Of a stretch of 12,179 nt of DNA, positions 6,037-12,179 are shown one piece after another. Every line of letters starts with the position of its first letter. The first letter of the stretch is position 1. Below the pieces are notes generated by a model that saw only the letters and a list, made by a program, of their open reading frames with translations, did no database searches and was not told the DNA's origin. The stretch spans positions 1-12,179 of the forward strand of contig CAJPTV010000072.1 in assembly GCA_905373665.1 (NCBI GenBank), read 5' to 3'. The stretch comes from Bacteroidia bacterium (GTDB taxonomy: Bacteria > Bacteroidota > Bacteroidia > Bacteroidales > CAJPTX01). The position numbers and the translations under genes are program-made.

Positions 6037-6609
6037 ATGGAGTACATACTGATTATCATTGCGGGGGTCTTTGTTAATAACATCGTCCTTGCGCAGTTCT
6101 TGGGGATTTGCCCCTTCCTCGGAGTCTCTAAGAAGATTGACACGAGTGTGGGGATGGCGGGCGCTGTGCTATTTGTGATGGTCGTGGCTACGATCTTTAC
6201 GTGGCTTTTGCAGCGTTTCGTGCTCACGCCGCTGAATGTAGAGTTCCTTCAGACGGTCTCGTTCATCTTGGTGATAGCAGCATTGGTACAGTGCGTTGAG
6301 ATTATCTTGAAGAAGTTGAGCCCTGGGCTTTACGCTGCACTCGGTATCTTTTTGCCGCTGATTACGACCAACTGTGCGGTGCTTGGGGTGGCTATCTTGG
6401 TTATCCAGAAGGACTACGGTCTGGTGCAAGGGTTGGTTTACGCTATTGCAGGAGCCATAGGTTTTGGTTTAGCTCTGATTCTCTTAGCAGGTTTGCGAGA
6501 GTCGTTAAATTTACGCAACGTTCCACAGGCGATGAAGGGGATGCCTATAGCGCTTCTTACCGCAGGGATGTTAGCGTTGGCGTTCATGGGTTTCTCTGGG
6601 GTGGTATAG
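6037..6609 (+). CDS. rnfA: RnfA, integral membrane subunit of the Rnf core
   Basis: RnfA (NqrE family) is the topological partner of RnfE; together they bind the buried [2Fe-2S] cluster that passes electrons across the membrane core. The 190-residue protein begins MEYILIIIAGVFVNNIVLAQFLGICPFLG, and the ligand cysteines are C25 (GICPFLG) and C113 (TNCAVLG). There are about six membrane segments and the length is standard. It is the last gene of the operon. It starts eight bases after the rnfE stop with no evident Shine-Dalgarno site, so it probably depends on termination-reinitiation. A strong terminator follows 27 bases after its stop. Confidence 0.96.
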   Translation: MEYILIIIAGVFVNNIVLAQFLGICPFLGVSKKIDTSVGMAGAVLFVMVVATIFTWLLQRFVLTPLNVEFLQTVSFILVIAALVQCVEIILKKLSPGLYAALGIFLPLITTNCAVLGVAILVIQKDYGLVQGLVYAIAGAIGFGLALILLAGLRESLNLRNVPQAMKGMPIALLTAGMLALAFMGFSGVV

Positions 6610-6635
6610 TCCCGAGCCTGTGATTTCTCTTTTGA

Positions 6636-6675
6636 CAAGCAAGCTAATGCCGAGGCATTAGCTTGCTTGGTTTTT
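6636..6675 (+). terminator. Intrinsic terminator of the rnf operon
   Basis: Bases 6636-6651 pair without mismatch to 6654-6669. Allowing a CGAG tetraloop (6651-6654), the stem is 15 bp. Five T follow at 6671-6675 after one unpaired G. It ends the rseC-rnfBCDGEA transcript. Confidence 0.92.
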
Positions 6676-6925
6676 ATGGGGGCTAAGTCATTAAGGTGGA
6701 CGCTCTGAGGAGCTTACGCGCTGGGTACGGGCGGGGGCTTCTGAGTAGCCTTTTTGCTTCGTGCTCTTGTTTTGCTCTTGTTTTGCTCTTGTCTTTCTCT
6801 TGTCTTTCTCTTGTTCTTCCCCGCCGCTTTCTCTGTTCTCCATACGCCCCCCATCACGTCTCGTTTGCGCTTAGCCCCCTTAGGGCAATCCTTTTTTGCT
6901 ACCTTAGTGCTGTAGATGTAACCAA
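6676..6925. other. Spacer between rnf operon and repeat lipoprotein gene
   Basis: No credible gene is present. The stretch holds a GC-rich segment (6715-6740), the 11-bp tandem array (6763-6817) and a T-rich run before the lipoprotein start. The best promoter-like site is TACCTTAG (6900-6907), one base off TAnnTTTG and 18 bases before the ATG, but I see no upstream box at the right distance. Confidence 0.5.
6763..6817. repeat. Five tandem copies of an 11-bp pyrimidine-rich repeat
   Basis: Units begin at 6763, 6774, 6785, 6796 and 6807. The first two are identical (GCTCTTGTTTT). The third differs by one base. The fourth (TCTCTTGTCTT) changes the first base as well, and the fifth drifts by two more. 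The core CTCTTGT is kept in all five. The plus strand is almost purely pyrimidine apart from one or two G per unit. The array lies about 109 bases upstream of the lipoprotein start. Because 11 is not a multiple of three and no real gene spans it, it is non-coding. Confidence 0.85.
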
Positions 6926-8323
6926 ATGAAACAAATGAAAACACTATGGAGCATACTAGTGGGCTGTTGTGTAGTCCTCGTCCTTTGGGGCTGTAACGGG
7001 CAGCCGCAACAAAGAGAATCGCAAGATGCACCACAAGAAGCACCCCCAAGCAAGATGCGCCCCTTTATTACGAAGTGGAAAAGCAATGGGGAAGAGGATA
7101 TTCAAATCCCTATCATCGGGACGTATACCCTCACTTGGTACAACGAGGCTACACCTGAGGAGCGCCACACAGAGCAGGTAACCGTCGAAATAGACGATAA
7201 TACTAGGATTGATGTAGAGCGAGTAAAGCCCTACTCCTTTACGCCTCCCACGGAGGGAGTCTATGTCGTGGAGGCTGGTCCTGAAGGAGTAGAGGGAATG
7301 TACATGACGTTCTATGGTTCTCAACAAATTTATGCCCCAAAGCTCCTCTCCGTGGTACAGTTTGGCGACGTGGTGTGGAAAAGGCTTGAATACGCTTTCT
7401 GTGACTGCGAGTATATGCAATTCGCGGAGGGGATTGATACCCCAGACCTGAGCCAATGTACTAGCCTGAAGGGGATGTTCTCGGGCTGTACCTCGTTTAA
7501 TCACCCCTTAGAGCACTGGGATGTGAGCCATGTCACCGATATGAGTAATATGCTCTCGGGGTGTCACGCTTTCAATCAGCCACTGGAGAAGTGGGATGTA
7601 AGCCATGTCTCCGACATGAATAGTCTGTTCTGTAATTGTTGGTCTTTCAACCAGCCACTAGAGGGGTGGGATGTGAGTCAGGTTACCGACATGAAGCGAG
7701 CGTTTTTTGGCTGCAAGGTCTTTAATCAGCCTCTGGCGAAATGGGATGTGCGTCAGGTCACGAACCTGCACAATACTTTTAGCCATTGTAGTGCCTTTAA
7801 CCACCCCTTGGAGAGCTGGAATGTGAGCAACGTCACTGATATGGCTTGCCTATTCAAAGAGTGTATGCTCTTTAACCAACCTCTAAACAGCTGGGATGTG
7901 AGCAGGGTCACCAATATGGCTATGATGTTTGAAAACTGTAAGAACTTTAATCAGCCTTTGGATGCTTGGAACGTGGGGAAGGTTAAGGGGATGTCTAGTA
8001 TGTTCAGTGGTTGCGCCTCGTTTAACCAGTCGCTCGAGGCGTGGGATGTAAGCCAAGTCACCTCTATGTGGTGCATGTTTAGCGGTTGTTCGCTCTTTAA
8101 CCAGCCCCTGAACCAGTGGAATGTGAGCAAGGTCGAAACGATGGGCGAGATGTTTAAGGGGTGCACCTCGTTTGACCAGTCGCTCGATGCATGGGACATT
8201 GGCAGTGTAAACAAAGCACACAAAGACGGTATCGGCGGCATATTCGACGGCTGCCCTGCAGGCGAGTTACCCTTTGTGGCTGAGTGGAAAGCCCAAGGGT
8301 ATCACCTCGTTCTCGAAGAGTAG
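6926..8323 (+). CDS. BspA-like lipoprotein with 25-residue leucine-rich-type (DUF285) repeats
   Basis: This 465-residue protein begins with a lipoprotein signal: basic start, hydrophobic core, then LWGC with C23 as the likely lipidated residue, followed by a polar Gln/Glu/Pro linker. Trp at the -2 position of the lipobox is atypical, so lipidation is likely but not certain. Residues about 45-180 form the non-repeat cap seen in this family (FITKWK opening, YTLTW strand, IYAPKLLSVVQFGDVVWKRLEYAF). Ten tandem 25-residue repeats follow (185-434) with consensus FxGCxxFNQPLxxWDVSxVTDMxxM. The end is a partial repeat and WKAQGYHLVL cap. Such proteins are surface-exposed in oral and gut Bacteroidetes, and BspA itself binds host matrix proteins; binding here is inference. 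No Shine-Dalgarno site is seen. A second ATG at 6935 would shorten the signal by three residues. Confidence 0.88.
   Translation: MKQMKTLWSILVGCCVVLVLWGCNGQPQQRESQDAPQEAPPSKMRPFITKWKSNGEEDIQIPIIGTYTLTWYNEATPEERHTEQVTVEIDDNTRIDVERVKPYSFTPPTEGVYVVEAGPEGVEGMYMTFYGSQQIYAPKLLSVVQFGDVVWKRLEYAFCDCEYMQFAEGIDTPDLSQCTSLKGMFSGCTSFNHPLEHWDVSHVTDMSNMLSGCHAFNQPLEKWDVSHVSDMNSLFCNCWSFNQPLEGWDVSQVTDMKRAFFGCKVFNQPLAKWDVRQVTNLHNTFSHCSAFNHPLESWNVSNVTDMACLFKECMLFNQPLNSWDVSRVTNMAMMFENCKNFNQPLDAWNVGKVKGMSSMFSGCASFNQSLEAWDVSQVTSMWCMFSGCSLFNQPLNQWNVSKVETMGEMFKGCTSFDQSLDAWDIGSVNKAHKDGIGGIFDGCPAGELPFVAEWKAQGYHLVLEE
7478..8227 (+). repeat. Ten in-frame 75-bp coding repeats in the lipoprotein gene
   Basis: Each unit encodes 25 residues and starts at the F/L of FxGC. 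Protein conservation is high at FNQPL and W(D/N)V, while DNA identity between units is only moderate. The units are therefore old rather than freshly duplicated. The tenth unit loses the VTDM part. Confidence 0.85.
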
Positions 8324-8422
8324 TTCGTTTAGCACCCCAACACGAGGGCTATAAGCCATACGCTGCAGCGGGGTACAATACTTGAATAGCAGGCGCAGCC
8401 CCCCCTCTCTGCTGGTGTATAG

Positions 8423-8455
8423 AAAGGCTCGTAGGCGAAAGACTACGGGCTTTTT
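8423..8455 (+). terminator. Intrinsic terminator of the repeat lipoprotein gene
   Basis: Bases 8423-8434 pair with 8443-8454 (12 bp with two G-T pairs) around an eight-base loop containing GAAA. A run of five T at 8451-8455 forms the end of the stem and tail. It lies 100 bases after the lipoprotein stop and only 33 bases before the next start codon, so the next gene needs its own promoter or readthrough. Confidence 0.75.
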
Positions 8456-8488
8456 CTACCTTTACGGCGTTTCTTGGGAACGAGCTCT

Positions 8489-11400
8489 ATGTTGTTCTAT
8501 ACGCCTGCGGAAAGCTATTACGACCTCCTGTGCCGAGCCTTTGTGCCACCAACCGCCGCCCCCGTGGCGGAGTGCTATCTCTTACTCATTAGGCTGTTTA
8601 GGCAGCTCCTCGACGAGCAGCTCGCCGACTGCCCCATCTCTTTCGCAGGGAATGCCGCACAACTTAAGCACCTTATACGCCGTTGCCACATACCTGCGAA
8701 ACCCGCGCACCTGTTGCAAGCGATGCGGGAACACCTACACGCCATAGACCCCGAAGCTGAGCACGACCCCATCCCACTCGCAAACGACCTATACGCCCTC
8801 TGTTTGCTTATCTATTACCTCTACAAAGGTACACCCCCTCCGCCGCAGTTAACGGCATGCTTTCCTGCCATACATGACATAGTACCCTTAAAACGCGCTG
8901 TAAGGGGTGAAATTTGCGTCGAGGTACTAGACTTTGATACACAATGTATCTATACAGAAGATACAGAGAATAACACCCCTTTACGCGTTATTTTACCTTC
9001 TTGTGATGAAGATAGCCCGCTACGCCCCCTGACAGACTATCTGCATGCGGGGGCAACCCTTAATCTCATCCGTCCGCGCGAGGTGGAAAAGGAGGGGGAA
9101 ATAGCCCTCGAACCTGAACTAATAGTCTACGAACCCGACTACCTGATCAACATCTCCAGTATTGCGGCGTGCTTCCGCCCGGAGGGGATTTCGCCCTTTA
9201 CCTACCTGCTCGGGAAGCTCCGCCCCACACAGCTTTCTAACCCCATAGAGCTGGGGAACTTGGCGGGCGAGCTCCTCGATCTTCACGTCCACCACAAGGT
9301 CTTTCACCTCAAGGATGCCGTAATGCAGTTTGCACGACGGCGCGCCTTGATAGCCTCCTCACCCCGCATTGACTACGATAGACTCGCTGGGGAAGCCGAA
9401 CGGCAGTCGGAGTATATCCGTCAGGCGCTCGACGAGACCCTCCCCAAGGTATCGACCACCTATCGGCGCGAGGAGCTCCTGCTCGAACCCTCCTTTTACG
9501 GGCAAGTCCTCGGACTGGAAGGGCGTATGGACTTGCTGCAGCGCAACCTCTTGTTACTCATCGAACAGAAGGCGGGCAAGGGGGCATTCTATCGCTTGGG
9601 CGACGCCGTTCCGCAGAAACAGGAGGCACACTACGTGCAAATCTTGCTTTACCAAGCCCTGTTGGACTATGCCCTGCAACAGCGCGGGGCGACGGAAACC
9701 TACCTCCTCTATTCCAAATACTCGCAACCACTCTTGAGTGTAGGGGCTGCACCCAAGCTCTTAAGCACAGCGATAGCCTTGCGTAACGAGCTTGTGGCAT
9801 ACGAAGAACACTACCGACGCTACGGCTTCGGCGTTCTCCGTTCGCTCACCCCCGAGGTTTTTAACACCCAACAGCGCCGTGGGAAACTCTGGGAATGCTA
9901 CACCGAGCCCGAGTTGCGAAGCTTTCTAGCTCCTTGTCAAGAAGCCTCGCCCGTGGCATGGAGTTACTTTGTACGCCTCTCGCGCAGTGTGGTCGAGGAG
10001 CAAGCGCTTGCCAAAGTGGGAAGCGGGGCAAGTCAACACTACGGTGCTGCGGGGCGATGGCTGCTCTCCCTCGGCGAACGGCAGGCGAACGGTACGTTGT
10101 TGACCCACCTTGCGGTGCACCTAGACCCTGAAGAGCAGGGACACTATAGCCGACTGACCTTTACTGCTCTTGCCCCTTCGGTGGCATTTCATAGCACGAG
10201 CTTTCGCCTAGGGGACTTGGTAGCGGTCTATCCGTGTCGGGTAGGGGAGCAGCCCGACATTCGTCGACAGGTCTTTTTGAAAGGAAAGATTGCCGCACTG
10301 GGAGCATCGGAGGTGGTCGTACAGCTCAACTTTGAACAGTCCTCGCCCCTTATCTTTGAACAGGAGGAAGGGGGCTATTGGGTGATAGAGGGCGACTCGA
10401 ACGACTCCTCCTTTTCGACGCGCTATCAAGGGCTTTACTCTTTCCTGCGGTGTGGCGAGGCGCGGCAGGAGCTTATCTTACAGCAGCGTCCGCCGCGGGT
10501 AGACGAAACGCAGCGCCCCCTCGGGGAGTATGGCGAGTTGCAAGAGCTGGTGCGGCGCGTGGTGCAGGCTCGCGAGCTCTTCTTGGTGCTCGGCCCCCCG
10601 GGGACGGGAAAGACCTCGCACGTGATGATGAGCATCCTGCGCGAGGAGCTCCTTCGCCCCGACACGCGTATACTGCTTACAGCTTTTACCCACCGTGCCG
10701 TCAATGAGATGGCTAGTAAGGTGCATGCGGCGGGGATTGACTTTCTCTACATCGCCTCGGAGTTGGTCGTCCCCACGGAGTTACACCCTTACCTCCTTTC
10801 GCGTCGTGTGGCAACTGCCCGAAGCGTGGAGGAGATGCGCGCCGTATTGAAGGCGGTACGGGTGGTCTGTATCAACGTCTCGGCACTGGCGGCGCAGTTG
10901 GTGCTTTTGGAGAGCCTCCACTTCTCGCTTGCTATCGTCGACGAAGCGTCGCAACTCCTTGAGGTGCAGCTTTTACCCTTGCTTTGTGCGAACGAGGCGG
11001 AAGGGCGGCGACCGATCGACCGCTTTGTGCTCATCGGCGACCATAAGCAACTCCCCGCCATCGCCCAGCAAGACGCCCAGACGGCTTGGGTGGAAGAGCC
11101 TGAGTTGCGTGCCGCGGGATTGACGGACTGTCGTTACTCCTTCTTTGAGCGCTTTTACCGCGCCTATCGTAATGACCCGTCGGTGACCTACTTCCTTACC
11201 TGTCAGGCGCGTATGCACCCCGAGATAGCCGAGTTTGTCAATAAACACTTCTATGAGGGACGATTGACCGCACGCGGCTTGCCACACCAACTGCAAGTGT
11301 TACCCGATGGGGGCTTAGATAGGGAAACGCCTCGTGTAGTGCAGCCCCACCCCGCCGCCCTTGAGGGGGCTATTGCCCACCATCGTTTCTTTTTTGTGGA

Positions 11401-11875
11401 TTACACGCCTACAGCGACGGGCTTGGAAGCGCCCCATCAGAATGCGCAGGAAGCGGCGATCATTGCCGAGGTCATACGCGGGTATGTAGACTACTATGCT
11501 GCGCAGGGGAAGCCCTTGCGACTTGGGGAGGATATCGGGGTGATACTCCCTTATCGTCGGCAAATTGCACAGGTACGCGAGGCACTTCGCAGGGCGGCGC
11601 TCCCCGAGGTAGAGGAAATGACCATCGACACCGTAGAGCGTTATCAGGGGAGTGAACGTAAGATTATCATTTACGGCTTTACGGTGCTCTCTGTCCACCA
11701 GCTTAACTTTCTTACCAATAGTGTAATGGAGGAGAACGGAGCGCTGATTGACCGTAAGCTGAACGTAGTGATCACGCGGGCACGCGAACACCTTGTGATG
11801 GTAGGGCATGCGGCGCTCTTGCGGCAAGTCCCCCTCTTTGCCGAGCTTTTAGATTATTTGGCTGCTCGGCGCTAG
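8489..11875 (+). CDS. Dna2-like nuclease-helicase fusion (RecB-type PD-(D/E)XK nuclease plus UPF1-like SF1 helicase)
   Basis: This 1128-residue protein has the order of eukaryotic Dna2. Residues about 138-215 look like the OB-type lead-in, ending PDYLINISSIAAC. The nuclease follows at about 225-500: GRMD with D348, IEQK with E359 and K361, and QILLY with Q384 and Y388. A beta-barrel region at about 555-640 contains FRLGDLVAVYP. The helicase comes last: Walker A GPPGTGKT (K708), VDEASQ (D818, E819), GDHKQLPA (850-857), TCQARMHPEI, TIDTVERYQGSE (1045-1056) and NVVITRAREHL (R1097, R1099). It should cut and unwind DNA, probably in end processing or repair; the biological role is not shown. The first ~135 residues match nothing I know. 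The usual motif I His is Gly (G260), and the Fe-S cysteines seem incomplete (C228, C470, C483). ATG at 8489 is preferred over an in-frame TTG at 8474. TACCTTTA at 8457-8464 might be its promoter. Confidence 0.88.
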   Translation: MLFYTPAESYYDLLCRAFVPPTAAPVAECYLLLIRLFRQLLDEQLADCPISFAGNAAQLKHLIRRCHIPAKPAHLLQAMREHLHAIDPEAEHDPIPLANDLYALCLLIYYLYKGTPPPPQLTACFPAIHDIVPLKRAVRGEICVEVLDFDTQCIYTEDTENNTPLRVILPSCDEDSPLRPLTDYLHAGATLNLIRPREVEKEGEIALEPELIVYEPDYLINISSIAACFRPEGISPFTYLLGKLRPTQLSNPIELGNLAGELLDLHVHHKVFHLKDAVMQFARRRALIASSPRIDYDRLAGEAERQSEYIRQALDETLPKVSTTYRREELLLEPSFYGQVLGLEGRMDLLQRNLLLLIEQKAGKGAFYRLGDAVPQKQEAHYVQILLYQALLDYALQQRGATETYLLYSKYSQPLLSVGAAPKLLSTAIALRNELVAYEEHYRRYGFGVLRSLTPEVFNTQQRRGKLWECYTEPELRSFLAPCQEASPVAWSYFVRLSRSVVEEQALAKVGSGASQHYGAAGRWLLSLGERQANGTLLTHLAVHLDPEEQGHYSRLTFTALAPSVAFHSTSFRLGDLVAVYPCRVGEQPDIRRQVFLKGKIAALGASEVVVQLNFEQSSPLIFEQEEGGYWVIEGDSNDSSFSTRYQGLYSFLRCGEARQELILQQRPPRVDETQRPLGEYGELQELVRRVVQARELFLVLGPPGTGKTSHVMMSILREELLRPDTRILLTAFTHRAVNEMASKVHAAGIDFLYIASELVVPTELHPYLLSRRVATARSVEEMRAVLKAVRVVCINVSALAAQLVLLESLHFSLAIVDEASQLLEVQLLPLLCANEAEGRRPIDRFVLIGDHKQLPAIAQQDAQTAWVEEPELRAAGLTDCRYSFFERFYRAYRNDPSVTYFLTCQARMHPEIAEFVNKHFYEGRLTARGLPHQLQVLPDGGLDRETPRVVQPHPAALEGAIAHHRFFFVDYTPTATGLEAPHQNAQEAAIIAEVIRGYVDYYAAQGKPLRLGEDIGVILPYRRQIAQVREALRRAALPEVEEMTIDTVERYQGSERKIIIYGFTVLSVHQLNFLTNSVMEENGALIDRKLNVVITRAREHLVMVGHAALLRQVPLFAELLDYLAARR

Positions 11876-12179
11876 TGCAACACCTCTTCTTCCCACGCCC
11901 CTACATTGCGAGTCTTCTCGTCAAAGCTGATGCCCACGAGGTGGATGGAGCGCTTCGTCTTACTGAACTTTGCTAAGTAGCCGCTCTCTTTAAGTTGAGC
12001 GATGGCGTCTTGGGGCGTGCCTGCGGTCATTACCTTGAACTCGAAGAGGTAGACGCGCTTGCGTGTGGTGATGACCATGTCTACCCGACCCGTAGCACAG
12101 ATGACCTCGGTCTGTACCTGCATTTCAAGGACATAGAAAAGGGCGTAGAGCACCGACTGGTAGTAGTATTCGCGCAGGG
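11872..12179 (-). CDS. C-terminal part of a PD-(D/E)XK nuclease-superfamily protein, AAA-ATPase-like/DUF1703 type (5' partial)
   Basis: The frame is open to the right edge, so the protein begins outside the window; about 101 residues and the stop are visible. The sequence runs LREYYYQSVLYALF, then a TGRVDMVI strand and VYLFEFKV. These give the Asp and the Glu-x-Lys of a PD-(D/E)XK core, followed by a helix with an AIAQLKESGYLAKF pattern. This is the C-terminal nuclease-like domain found at the end of AAA-ATPase-like proteins that occur in many copies in Bacteroidales genomes. Their role is unknown; defence or mobile-element links are only speculation. The ATPase part, if present, is not visible. 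The TAG stop overlaps the stop of the Dna2-like gene on the other strand, with no terminator between them. Confidence 0.8.
   Translation of the reverse strand, partial: LREYYYQSVLYALFYVLEMQVQTEVICATGRVDMVITTRKRVYLFEFKVMTAGTPQDAIAQLKESGYLAKFSKTKRSIHLVGISFDEKTRNVGAWEEEVLH

Noticed and set aside
6696..7049. Small frames (77 codons plus, 111 codons minus) across the 11-bp repeat region
   Set aside because: They are translations of the tandem repeat (Leu/Phe/Ser runs on one strand, Lys/Arg runs on the other), and the minus frame runs into the lipoprotein coding region.
7478..8227. Regular 75-bp spacing considered as a CRISPR-like array
   Set aside because: The repeats are in frame, encode the FNQPL-WDVS solenoid and have no constant repeat/variable spacer split; they are protein repeats.
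8474..8488. TTG start for the Dna2-like protein
   Set aside because: An ATG follows 15 bases later, no ribosome-binding site supports the TTG, and the later start leaves more room after the upstream terminator.

Overview
The window reads as chromosomal DNA of a Bacteroidales bacterium, most likely Porphyromonas or a close relative. Four signs support this: a type IX secretion (T9SS) C-terminal sorting domain at the left edge; promoters of the Bacteroidetes form TAnnTTTG with a TTTN box about 19 bases upstream; an Rnf operon in the order rseC-rnfBCDGEA; and a lipoprotein built from BspA-type 25-residue repeats. The genus is inference; the phylum is well supported.

Layout. Positions 1-263 hold the end of a secreted T9SS cargo protein, followed by a strong intrinsic terminator (293-324). 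About 160 bases without a credible gene follow. A tRNA-Met(CAU) lies on the minus strand (528-601), with its own promoter (612-642) and terminator (490-525). An AT-rich control region with several small palindromes (about 643-852) leads into the seven-gene rseC-rnfBCDGEA operon (853-6609), closed by a long perfect hairpin terminator (6636-6675). This operon encodes the complete six-subunit Rnf complex: a membrane ferredoxin:NAD+ oxidoreductase coupled to Na+ or H+ transport. RnfB takes electrons from ferredoxin through many Fe-S clusters. RnfC carries the NAD(H)/FMN site. RnfD and RnfG carry covalently bound FMN. RnfA and RnfE form the inverted membrane pair that holds a [2Fe-2S] cluster.

Next comes a 316-base spacer containing five copies of an 11-bp pyrimidine-rich tandem repeat. 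It lies before a gene for a lipoprotein with ten 25-residue leucine-rich-type repeats (6926-8323), which ends in its own terminator (8423-8455). The last large gene (8489-11875) encodes a 1128-residue Dna2-like fusion of a RecB-type PD-(D/E)XK nuclease and a UPF1-like superfamily 1 helicase. It converges on the C-terminal part of a second PD-(D/E)XK protein on the minus strand (from 11872, running off the right edge). Both stop codons lie within one shared CTAG.

The energy-conserving operon is ordinary in content and complete. The less ordinary points are the Ala/Pro-rich tail on RnfB, the G-to-A change in the RnfG flavin motif, the 11-bp repeat array upstream of the repeat lipoprotein, the Dna2-like enzyme that seems to lack a full Fe-S cysteine set and the motif I histidine, and the interlocked convergent stops. 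I did not find an obviously new multi-gene system.
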